DNA of 64,000 nt from Oenanthe sinensis (Eukaryota; Streptophyta; Magnoliopsida; Apiales; Apiaceae). This document shows positions 1 through 8,043 of this stretch, in pieces. The first letter of the stretch is position 1, and each line of letters starts with the position of its first letter. The DNA lies in NCBI GenBank assembly GCA_028671895.1, contig JAPMAC010000231.1, forward strand, positions 11,558,001-11,622,000, read 5' to 3'. The notes beneath the pieces are model-generated. The model did not search any database. It was not told the origin of the DNA and saw only the letters and a program-made list of their open reading frames with translations. The translations under genes and the position numbers were made by a program.

Positions 1-78
1 GATTAGTTACAAAATAATTTTGAGTCCCTATTGAAATTCTAAGTAATTTGTTATCATCAAAACTCATAATTCATAACA
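1..78 (-). repeat. E1 3' LTR, first 78 bases only
   Basis: This stretch repeats, almost base for base, the right end of the LTR at 11660-11741 (shared words TTTTGAGTCCCTATTGAAAT and TTGTTATCATCAAAACTCAT). On the minus strand it begins TGTTATGAATT, with the TG expected of an LTR. The rest of this LTR lies left of the window. Confidence 0.9.
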
Positions 79-88
79 ATCTCCCCCT
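79..88 (-). other. E1 polypurine tract
   Basis: On the minus strand this reads AGGGGGAGAT and directly abuts the 3' LTR. It is the usual site where plus-strand DNA synthesis is primed in copia elements. The same word sits in front of the 3' LTR of E2 (32425-32434). Confidence 0.85.
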
Positions 89-258
89 ATTTATGAATAT
101 GTAAAATATGCATAAATTTTCTGTTGATGATAACAAAACTCCTGAACATTTTCATTCTTAGCAAGAATTACAATATTGATAAGTAAAGTTTGAGACAGAG
201 TAATCAGATACCAGACAGGGATGAATCCTGATAATTTTGATGATTGAGGTTGAATCTC

Positions 259-2121
259 CTATCTTCTCCTTCTTCCCCTTGACTCATTCATCTTGTCTTC
301 ATTCTCCTTCATCTTCCTGTAGAGGGTTCCCTTCAATATCTTCTCATCTTCAATCCTGTAGTCCAATTGACTTGCCAGATGATTTAATTCCAGATTGGGC
401 AGTTTGTCTATTTCTTGACAAATATCAATGCATTTTTCTCTGCCTTCCCTGTCCTTATATATCATCAAGTAGAAGGGCTCATGAAGCACTTTTCTTCCTT
501 CAGGATTCCAGATATTTATTCTGTCATCCCTTTCTTCTTGAACAGGTGCCTCCCTTATCTTCTTCATTCTTTCAAGGATGGCCTTTCCTAGCTCTTCAGT
601 TAGATAATACTTCATGTTGAGCATAGTGTAGATTTTCCTTAAGATGCCATATCCTTGATCCAAGACTTGGTTGAATGTGAAGGTTGAGTGTGATCCATCT
701 TCATACTCAATGTGAAGAAGATCAACATCTTTCTTCCTTTGTCCTTTTGCTGCAATCATTCCCTCAGCTTTGATTGGCACAAAGTTTTCAGATTTGTGTT
801 TGAACACCTCTATTTCTTTGGCTTGATTACTCCCAAAAGCTTGACCTTCAGTCTTGACTTGTTTTGGCTTCTTCTCCTTGTCTCCTTTGTCTTCAACAAC
901 TAATGGTCTTTTAACTCCAGATGATTTTGGTGCATCTTTGGGCTTGTTTGCTCTTTGCTTCATCCTTGGCCTCCTTTCACCTTCTTTTCTTCTTGCTTCT
1001 CTTATTAGCCTATCCTCTTCATCATATTCTCTTTGCAATTGAATGGCTAATTCTTCTTGGGACTTTTCTTGTTGCTCCCTTTCTCTTATGCCAACTACTA
1101 TGGCTTTGCTCAACAATTTTTCACTTTCCCCTCCACCTGTGACAGCTTTCTTTTTATCATCTTCAATTAGCTTTCCCTTTCCTTTCCTGTCACCAGGTTG
1201 TGAGCTACTGGAACTTGTCTCCTTGAATTTGCTAGCAATTGCATCAAATTTCCTTACTATGTCTTGAGCCAACTCCTTCTTGGGATCTGTAGACTTTGCC
1301 ACCACAGCTTCAGTACCACTTGCTTTCTCCAATGCATCAGCTTCTTGCTTCTCCCCCTTTTTGTTATCAGCAACTGGCACTTGTGCTACTGACTGAGAGA
1401 GTATGGGAGTCTCTAAGAGTTTACCCAGAAGATTGATTTGAGTGACTTGATTCTTCAAAATTTGCTGCATGTTGAGCTCCATGGAGGCTACTCTTTTCTC
1501 CAATTCCATTACCTTGTCCTTGACTGAAAACTCAGTGTCCAACCTTTGCTTGATTCTAGTCAGCATTGTGAGGCTGAGTCTAGAGTCAATGGTGGTGTCA
1601 AAATGCATCCTTGAGCTGTCAATGTCTTCTCTTATTTTCTTCAATTCATACTTGGAGCTTGTGACATGCATTTTCTGGATCTTCAAATTATCCCTGTAAA
1701 AGTTCAGAATTCTCCTTTGCAGGGGATCCACCACATCTACTTCAGCCATTGACCTTCTGTAAAGAGAAATGATGGCCCTTTCTTTTTCAGCCAAATTAGT
1801 TTCATCACTTGCCACTTGTGGATCTAGAAGTTCATCATCAGAATTATCATCAAAATCTTCAGGATTCATGTGGGATATATCATCAGGTTGACTGGCCAAA
1901 AACTCTTTCCCACTCCTGAATTGCTCTTCTGTCTGCACTAAACCCAGCATTTGCTCAGCTATTTGATTAGATGCTGCTGCTAGTTCTTGATAATGAGGAT
2001 CTTCATGTTGAAAGGTTGAAGCATCAAGATTGACATCAATTTCATCATCCACCTCCATGTTGACTTCTGCAACTCCTGCAGGGACTCCATAGTCTACAAC
2101 TCCCCCTGACTCTAGCCCCAA
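259..2121 (-). CDS. E1 ORF3 C-terminal charged/coiled-coil segment
   Basis: This is the longest uninterrupted piece of E1 ORF3, about 620 codons. It opens with an acidic stretch rich in Asp and Glu, runs through several Lys/Glu-rich heptad-like segments (roughly residues 150-230 and 330-420), and ends with an Arg-rich tail. The C-terminal 150 residues match the end of E2 ORF3 on both sides of the solo LTR there (motif ICQEIDKL versus ICKYLDKI), so that part is conserved between copies. It has no catalytic motif I recognise. Confidence 0.7.
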   Translation of the reverse strand: MGLESGGVVDYGVPAGVAEVNMEVDDEIDVNLDASTFQHEDPHYQELAAASNQIAEQMLGLVQTEEQFRSGKEFLASQPDDISHMNPEDFDDNSDDELLDPQVASDETNLAEKERAIISLYRRSMAEVDVVDPLQRRILNFYRDNLKIQKMHVTSSKYELKKIREDIDSSRMHFDTTIDSRLSLTMLTRIKQRLDTEFSVKDKVMELEKRVASMELNMQQILKNQVTQINLLGKLLETPILSQSVAQVPVADNKKGEKQEADALEKASGTEAVVAKSTDPKKELAQDIVRKFDAIASKFKETSSSSSQPGDRKGKGKLIEDDKKKAVTGGGESEKLLSKAIVVGIREREQQEKSQEELAIQLQREYDEEDRLIREARRKEGERRPRMKQRANKPKDAPKSSGVKRPLVVEDKGDKEKKPKQVKTEGQAFGSNQAKEIEVFKHKSENFVPIKAEGMIAAKGQRKKDVDLLHIEYEDGSHSTFTFNQVLDQGYGILRKIYTMLNMKYYLTEELGKAILERMKKIREAPVQEERDDRINIWNPEGRKVLHEPFYLMIYKDREGREKCIDICQEIDKLPNLELNHLASQLDYRIEDEKILKGTLYRKMKENEDKMNESRGRRRR

Positions 2122-2483
2122 CTCCTGGGTGAGTCCTGCTTCAAACTGCTCAGTTTTAGAAGTTGATGCTTCATGAAATGGTGAAATTGGTTTCTCTCTA
2201 TTCTTTTCTCTCTCACTCTCTTCTCTCTTTCTTGCATCAGGATCTCATCCTGGATTCTCACCTCTCCCTTACTTTCCTCTCTTTTTTCATCACCTGCTAA
2301 GGTGGGACTCTCTTTTCTCACACCCTCTCCTTTTGCCAACTCAGAAGAATTTGAGGGCCCCTCATTCACACACTCTCCTTTTGCCAAGGTATGCAAACCT
2401 TGCCTCTCACACACCTCACCCACTCCACTCAATCCTAATAGAGTATTGGCCACCTGAAGTGTTTCAATGGATGATTCATGAAT

Positions 2484-3509
2484 TCACATTAAGGGATCAA
2501 TCGATGGATAAGAAGTATCCATCGATGGATGAATATCCGTTGATGGGAGCTCGTCGATGGGTGTAAGGATATCCATCGATAAAAGTGAACTAGTCAATGG
2601 ATGTTGGAAGTTATCAGTTGATTGCATAATATCCATTGACTGGAGAGAAATTACAGTATTTTTCTGATCAACCAAGGTGTTAACCTTATTTGGGGATGCA
2701 GGTGAGAGTGTTGGCTCCACCCTGAGTTGCAAAGAGGGTGAATTTGAAACAATGAAGTTGTCAATCAACACTGTTTCTGAAGAAATAGTTTTTGAAGGAG
2801 ATTGAGGAGAAGATTCAGATAAAGAATGGGGCTGTGCCTCAGGAAGATTCTGAGACACATCAAAAGAAGAAACTGAAGGCTCCACCAAATTTTCATTTGG
2901 CTTTGCATGTGTGTGTGTGCCCTGTGCAGTATTTATAACCTTCTTTCTTCTTTTGTATGGCTGTATTATTTGGTGACCCTTATCCCCATCTGATGGTCCT
3001 GGTTGAGACCTCTTTTCAATAGTTACATCTTTTTGAGAAGATGCAACTAGGGATGTGTTCAAGTCCTTTACTACAGCCTCAATCTGTTGGGAGATTGGAC
3101 TGGTGGCTGGCTGGTTCCTCTCAATCTCACTCTCCTTATTCTTCTGGCTTTCTTGATGTTGGCCAGTTCCCTCACCCTTATCAACCACCTTCACACTCCC
3201 CTTAGTGGTTTTTCTTTTCTTAGATCTTATAACAGTAGTCTTTTGAGAAACTACTGAGGTGGTTTGATCAGACTTGTGTTTGGAAGGTTGAGCAACTTGG
3301 GTAGGAGGAATGGGGGCATTTCCATCTCCCTCCATTGTTGCTGAAGGCAAAGAAATTTGAGATTTTGAAGAAGAATGTACAAGATGGAGATTTTGAAGAT
3401 ATACCTGTACAAGAGGAGGATAAATGAGGCACAACTTAGGGTGTAAGTTGATTCTCACAAGATCCTTGAAGACCCTCTTGTTTTGCATCCATGGCTCCAA
3501 GGACTCCAT
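2484..3509 (-). CDS. E1 ORF3 middle segment, Ser/Thr/Pro-rich with S-x-D repeats
   Basis: It starts in a conserved stretch (QNKRVFKDLVRINLH, also in E2 at about 27340) that closes the folded N-terminal domain. It then becomes Ser/Thr/Pro/Lys-rich and looks disordered. The last 50 residues are built from S-M-D, S-T-D and P-S-I-D units, encoded by the ATC-N4-GAT decamer at 2465-2645. It ends at a stop in the repeat region; the equivalent E2 sequence reads on. Confidence 0.65.
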   Translation of the reverse strand: MESLEPWMQNKRVFKDLVRINLHPKLCLIYPPLVQVYLQNLHLVHSSSKSQISLPSATMEGDGNAPIPPTQVAQPSKHKSDQTTSVVSQKTTVIRSKKRKTTKGSVKVVDKGEGTGQHQESQKNKESEIERNQPATSPISQQIEAVVKDLNTSLVASSQKDVTIEKRSQPGPSDGDKGHQIIQPYKRRKKVINTAQGTHTHAKPNENLVEPSVSSFDVSQNLPEAQPHSLSESSPQSPSKTISSETVLIDNFIVSNSPSLQLRVEPTLSPASPNKVNTLVDQKNTVISLQSMDIMQSTDNFQHPLTSSLLSMDILTPIDELPSTDIHPSMDTSYPSIDPLM

Positions 3510-3522
3510 ATCTGCACTTATT

Positions 3523-4105
3523 TCATACTCTCCAACAGAGGCATATTATCATCATGAAAAATCTTGCAAAGTAGATATTATTTTTCCTAGATGACTTGGG
3601 TCCTAACTTAGCAGATAATTCATTTAGGAGTATTGTGCCAAAATCGAAGTATTTATCAAACAGGATAGAATAAGCAATTTTGTTGCATACTGATCGTAAT
3701 TGCATCAAAATTACTTATTTTTCCAGAAAATACTTTAATTATGGCATCAAAGAAATAACTCCATTCTTTCCTAAGATTTTTCCTAACAACTTCTCCTAAT
3801 CCAGTTTCAGCATTTGCATAATTAACGGATTCTAACATGTCCCTAATTTCATTTTCAGTGGGTGGTTTATTACAATTATTTGCAGGCAACCCTAAACATT
3901 CAGATAATGAAGTACTAGTAATTGTATAGGTATTACCTTTGCAAGAATAAGAAATTACCTTCCCATCTGGTGAAATATCTGCAGAGGTCCACAGTTCCTC
4001 AACAAAGGAACACACGATTGTTGGTGCTTCGCTGAGAGCTTTGGAAACTTTGCAATCTCCTAGGAATCGCATCAATGGATGAAAGTCCACAGGAGCATCA
4101 TTCAC
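3523..4105 (-). pseudogene. E1 ORF3 N-terminal domain, frameshifted
   Basis: Two overlapping frames (4105-3656 and 3708-3523) together cover a domain of about 180 residues. It is clearly related to E2 at 26786-27340 and to B at 43883-43332: shared features are a Val-x-x-x-Trp-x-Ser-Ala segment, (R)KEW-aromatic, and FSGKISNFDAIT followed by a Gln-rich turn. The frame changes just after the second motif. The domain resembles one found in many plant proteins labelled putative transposon protein; I cannot assign a function. Confidence 0.7.
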
Positions 4106-4180
4106 CGTTAGACATGCTGTGAAGTTGTTATGTTCATAGGTGAACCCAGTGGAAGAGACGATCTTCTTTTATGGTGCCAT

Positions 4181-4727
4181 TCTTTCAGTTGATATTCAAG
4201 AAATTAAAGCAAACTTGAAAGAATTTGTGAGAGCTCGTGAGAATTAGATAAAATTAGCTTGAGAGAGAGAGACAGAGATGAATAGTTTAGAGTAAAAAAA
4301 ATAGTCGGTAAGAATGAATTTTTAATTGCAACTGCTATTTATATTTTCTAGTATTAAAAAGACTTGAAAGGACTTTTTAATTAGGCAGATAACCGTTGAT
4401 GTATAAAAGACTGTAGTTTATTACCCTAGATGGTAATTCTCCAACGGCTATAATCTGATCAACGGATGAATAAAACTGTAGAAATTCTATTACTATCGAC
4501 GGATAAGATAGAGAGTTAATCATTTATCGATCGATCACTAACTACCAAGGTAATTAACTGTCGATAGATAAATATCCATCGATAGGAATAACATTTATCT
4601 GTTGATCAAATAAGAAGGGATTTATCCGTCGATAAACAATTACTTAGGTAATTATCTGTCGATAGATAAATATCCATTGATAATTGTGAATAATGGCTAC
4701 AAAATAAAAAAAAACTTGACAGACATT
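4181..4727 (-). promoter_or_regulatory. E1 untranslated gap between pol and ORF3, with TATA box and decamer cluster
   Basis: No ORF fits here. The minus strand carries TATAAATA at 4343-4336 and a CT-rich leader at 4286-4258, about 160 and 90 bases before the ORF3 start. The same two signals occur at similar spacing in E2 (26470-26477 and about 26527-26557). The part nearest pol (4490-4690) holds about ten copies of ATC-N4-GAT-type words such as TATCCATCGATA. Confidence 0.6.
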
Positions 4728-6131
4728 TTAAGCATTAGCAAAATTAAGCATATCTAACTCACAGACTAATCTATTAAAAGTAGATTCATCTAGAGGTTTG
4801 GTAAATATGTCTGCAAGTTGTTCACTAGGGACAAAATGTAATTCAACTGTACCATTCATTACATGTTCCCTAATGAAATGATACCTTATGTCAATGTGTT
4901 TGGTTCTGGAATGTTGCACATGATTTTCTGTTATTGCAATGGCACTTGTATTGTCACAGAAGATGGGAATTTTGTTCAAGTTGAACCCATAGTCAAATAG
5001 TTGATTCCTCATCCATAAAATTTGTGCACAGCAACTTCCAGCAGCAATGTACTCAGCTTCTGCAGTTGAAGTTGATACTGAATGTTGCTTTTTACTAAAC
5101 CATGACACAAGTTTGTTTCCCAAAAATTGACAGGTGCCTGTAGTACTTTTCCTGTCTATTTTGCAACCTGCATAATCTGCATCTGAGTAGCCTATTAGAT
5201 TAAAACCAGAATCTCTAGGATACCAAATACCTAAATTTGATGTACCCTTAAGATATCTGAAAATTCTTTTAATAGCTACTAAATGAGATTCTCTAGGATC
5301 GGCCTGAAATCTAGCACATAAGCATGTAGAGAACATTATATCTGGCCTACTAGCAGTTAAATATAAAAGTGAGCCTACCATGCCTCTATAACTTGAAATA
5401 TCCACCTTAGCTTCTTTGGTATTTAATTCAAGTTTAGTGGCAGTGGCCATGGGAGTTTTTGCAGAAGAACATTCACTTAACTCAAATTTCTTTAACAAAT
5501 CATGAATGTACTTTGTTTGATTTATAAAAATACCATCCTTAACCTGTTTGACTTGTAACCCAAGAAAGTAGGTAAGCTCTCCCATCATGCTCATTTCATA
5601 TTTACTCTGCATTAGTTTGGCAAACTTCTTGCAAAGTTCCTCATTTGTTGATCCAAAAATAATGTCATCCACATAAATTTGTACAAGAATGATAGAGCCA
5701 TTAACATTTCTACTGAATAGAGTTTTATCAACAGTACCTCTTGTGAAATGATTCTCAATGAGAAACTGAGATAAAGTGTCATACCAGGCCCTTGGTGCTT
5801 GCTTCAAGCCATAAAGTGCTTTGAGTAAAAAGTAGACAAAGTTAGGAAATTTTGGATCTTCAAAGCCAGGAGGTTGTTCCACATAGACTTTCTCTTCTAG
5901 TACTCCATTCAAAAATGCACTTTTCACATCCATCTGGTAGACTTTGAAATTAGCATGTGCAGCATAAGCCAGAAAGATTCTGATTGCTTCTAACCTTGTA
6001 ACTGGTGTAAAAGTTTCATCAAAATCAATTCCTTCTTCTTGTGAATAACCCTTTGCTACAAGCCTTGCTTTGTTCCTAGTCACAATACCAGTTTCATCCA
6101 TTTTTTTTTCTGAATACCCATTTTGTACCAA
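4728..6131 (-). CDS. pol: E1 reverse transcriptase and RNase H
   Basis: A frame of about 467 codons covers most of the copia RT plus RNase H. Visible RT motifs are ARLVAKGYSQ (about residue 23), QMDVKSAFLNG (about 65), LYGLKQAPRAWY (about 108) and the catalytic YVDD (about 153, context QIYVDDIIFGS). The RNase H part shows DADYAGC, STAEAEYIA and HIDIRYHFIRE near its end. The first Asp of the RT catalytic set is in QMDVKSAF. It lies downstream of integrase in the same polyprotein but in a different frame, because of an A-run at about 6100-6110. RT copies the element RNA in cytoplasmic particles and RNase H removes the RNA strand. Confidence 0.92.
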   Translation of the reverse strand: MVQNGYSEKKMDETGIVTRNKARLVAKGYSQEEGIDFDETFTPVTRLEAIRIFLAYAAHANFKVYQMDVKSAFLNGVLEEKVYVEQPPGFEDPKFPNFVYFLLKALYGLKQAPRAWYDTLSQFLIENHFTRGTVDKTLFSRNVNGSIILVQIYVDDIIFGSTNEELCKKFAKLMQSKYEMSMMGELTYFLGLQVKQVKDGIFINQTKYIHDLLKKFELSECSSAKTPMATATKLELNTKEAKVDISSYRGMVGSLLYLTASRPDIMFSTCLCARFQADPRESHLVAIKRIFRYLKGTSNLGIWYPRDSGFNLIGYSDADYAGCKIDRKSTTGTCQFLGNKLVSWFSKKQHSVSTSTAEAEYIAAGSCCAQILWMRNQLFDYGFNLNKIPIFCDNTSAIAITENHVQHSRTKHIDIRYHFIREHVMNGTVELHFVPSEQLADIFTKPLDESTFNRLVCELDMLNFANA

Positions 6132-6753
6132 TTACTGATCTATCTTTTGGTCTGGGCACCAGCTTCCATACTTTATTTCTTTCAAACTGATTCAGTTCTT
6201 CTTGCATAGCCAAAACCCAATCAGGATCCATGAGAGCCTCTACAATTCTTTTGGGTTCTTCTTGAGATAGAAAACTGCTATACAAGCACTCATTTTGAGT
6301 AGCACTTCTTGTCTTGACACCATCTTCTGCATTTCCAATGATTAGTTCAAATGGATGGCTTCTTGTCCATTTTCTTTGAGGAGGCAAATTTTGCCTTGAT
6401 GATGAAGCTTCATGATCATTTGTATTGAACTCAAAGTGATCTGAATTTGTAGCTTGATTCTGAAACCCTCCCCCTGAAGTGGATACCCTTGATGTAGATT
6501 GATGATTATCCGTTGAGGAGTTATTAGTTGATGCATTATCAGTTGATGGATTTCTGTCAACTGATAAATTATTCATTGATGCAATAACATCAACTGATAT
6601 TGGGTTTCTGAACACTTGAGGTTTTATAATTTCCGCCTCTTCATCATCATTTACATCATTTGATTCATTCTCAAAATGCAGTGTGTCATGATTTCCTTCA
6701 TCAAACAAGCCTTGAATCTTTTTATCATCAAATACTACATGTACAGATTCCAT
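6094..6753 (-). CDS. pol: E1 integrase C-terminal region, linker and RT N-terminus
   Basis: It begins with MESVHVVFDDKK, the conserved end of the copia integrase C-terminal domain. About 90 residues of low-complexity linker follow, rich in Ser, Asn, Asp and Thr with S-T-D/N units encoded by the ATC-N4-GAT decamer. The RT N-terminal region comes next (SFLSQEEPKR, GTKWVF). The frame is lost in an A-run at about 6105. It is separated from the integrase core by the nonsense codon at 6865-6867. Confidence 0.85.
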   Translation of the reverse strand: MESVHVVFDDKKIQGLFDEGNHDTLHFENESNDVNDDEEAEIIKPQVFRNPISVDVIASMNNLSVDRNPSTDNASTNNSSTDNHQSTSRVSTSGGGFQNQATNSDHFEFNTNDHEASSSRQNLPPQRKWTRSHPFELIIGNAEDGVKTRSATQNECLYSSFLSQEEPKRIVEALMDPDWVLAMQEELNQFERNKVWKLVPRPKDRSVIGTKWVFRKKNG

Positions 6754-6867
6754 AATAATGTGTAGTCTGAGATTGTAGACTCTATAGGCTACGCCTGATA
6801 GTGCATACCCAACAAATATAGCTTCATCAGCCTTGGCTTCAAATTTTCCTAGGTTTTCACCTTGATT

Positions 6868-8043
6868 TCATAGCACATAGCACTTGCAGCCAAAGACATG
6901 AAGAAATCCCACCTTTGGCTTTTTGTCTTTCTTGATCAATTGATAAGGAGTCTTCCCTTGAGCTTTATTTACTAGGGAGATGTTTTGAGTAAAACATGCT
7001 GTGTTTATGGCCTCAGCCCAGAAGTATGTTGGGAGTTTGGCATCTTCCAACATGGTTCTAGCAGCTTCAATCAATGTCCTATTTTTCCTTTCAACTACCC
7101 CATTTTGTTGAGGTGTTCTGGGTGCAGAGAATGTGTGTATGATTCCTTTTGATTCACAGAACTCTTTCATTGTGGAATTTTTGAATTCTGTTCCATTGTC
7201 ACTCCTTATCTTCTTTACATCCAATTCAAGATTTTTCTCATTTTCTCTTATGTGCTTGATGATGAGATGACTAGCTTCATCCTTTGAATGTAGAAAATAA
7301 GTCCATGAGAATCTTGAAAAATCATCCACAATGACTAGAGCATACTTCTTCTTTGCAATAGACATGATATTTACAGGACCAAACAAATCCATATGTAATA
7401 ACTCAAGTGGCTTTTCAATTGAAGATTCCAATTTCGACTTAAATGATGCCTTCCTCTGTTTTCCTTTCTGACAAGCATCACAAAGTCCATCCTTGACAAA
7501 TTCCATTTGTGGTAAGCCTCTCACTTGATTTTTCTTAACCAAGAGATTCATGGCTTTGAAATTCAAGTGAGTTAATTTCTTATGCCACAGCCAACTTTCA
7601 TTTGTACTTGCCTTAGAGAGAAGACAAGTCATTGATTCTGCATTTGTTGAGTTGAAGTCAGCTATGTACACATTCCCTTTTCTATTCCCAATCATGACCA
7701 GGCTTCCATCTACCTTGTTGGAAATTATGCATGCTTCTGTTGTGAAGCAGACTTTATTTCCATTGTCACATAGTTGACTTATGCTTAACAAGTTATGTCT
7801 TAAGCCATCAACTAATGCAACAGGTTCAATGATGACATTCTCTTTTGAAATCAAGCCATATCCCATGGTGTGCCCTTTGCTGTCATCTCCAAAAGTTACT
7901 CCAGGGCCAGCTTTCTCCTCAAACTTTGTGAGCAGGGATTTATCTCCAGTCATGTGTCTTGAACACCCACTGTCCAAGTACCAAAGATTTCTTCTTTTTC
8001 CCTGCACACAGTCAAAACAAATCAAGTTGATTTTGGTACCCAA
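6868..8043 (-). CDS. pol: E1 protease and integrase core
   Basis: The aspartic protease active site is DSGCSRHMTG, about 25 residues in. The integrase zinc-binding HHCC region spans WHKKLTHLN to CDACQKGKQ (about 150-195). The catalytic core follows: first Asp in MDLFGPV, second in SDNGTEF, and Glu in NGVVERKNRT, the D,D-E set for strand transfer. The frame ends at a TGA (6865-6867) where E2 has AGA, so this copy is truncated in the integrase C-terminal part. The frame start overlaps the gag end in another phase; no ATG suits, which fits a polyprotein reached by read-through, frameshifting or splicing. Confidence 0.9.
   Translation of the reverse strand: MGTKINLICFDCVQGKRRNLWYLDSGCSRHMTGDKSLLTKFEEKAGPGVTFGDDSKGHTMGYGLISKENVIIEPVALVDGLRHNLLSISQLCDNGNKVCFTTEACIISNKVDGSLVMIGNRKGNVYIADFNSTNAESMTCLLSKASTNESWLWHKKLTHLNFKAMNLLVKKNQVRGLPQMEFVKDGLCDACQKGKQRKASFKSKLESSIEKPLELLHMDLFGPVNIMSIAKKKYALVIVDDFSRFSWTYFLHSKDEASHLIIKHIRENEKNLELDVKKIRSDNGTEFKNSTMKEFCESKGIIHTFSAPRTPQQNGVVERKNRTLIEAARTMLEDAKLPTYFWAEAINTACFTQNISLVNKAQGKTPYQLIKKDKKPKVGFLHVFGCKCYVL

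Larger units (their letters stand above)
259..4180 (-). pseudogene. E1 third ORF (env-position ORF3), broken
   Basis: This is the reading region between pol and the 3' LTR. The homologous start is ATG at 4180, but codon 4 is TAA. An N-terminal domain follows (4105-3656, continuing in another frame at 3708-3523) with the signature FSGKISNFDAIT and a basic-Trp motif near LRKEWSYFF. Next is a Ser/Thr/Pro-rich stretch (3509-2484) that ends in repeated S-[TM]-D units, then a short linker (2453-2112), then a highly charged Lys/Glu-rich segment (2121-259) that should form coiled coil and ends in an Arg-rich tail. SIRE elements are known for an ORF at this place, called env-like. I see no signal peptide or membrane helix here, so an envelope role is unsupported. 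The frames break at 4171, about 3700, about 3520, about 2484 and about 2120. Confidence 0.8.

Noticed and set aside
237..620. Open frames on the plus strand across E1 (also 854-1267, 8892-9236, 10040-10405)
   Set aside because: They are antisense to gag, pol or ORF3, follow the composition of the real frame and show no domain. They are shadows.
259..4180. Calling ORF3 a true envelope gene
   Set aside because: The position fits the SIRE env-like ORF, but no signal peptide, membrane helix or fusion peptide is visible. I kept the neutral name.
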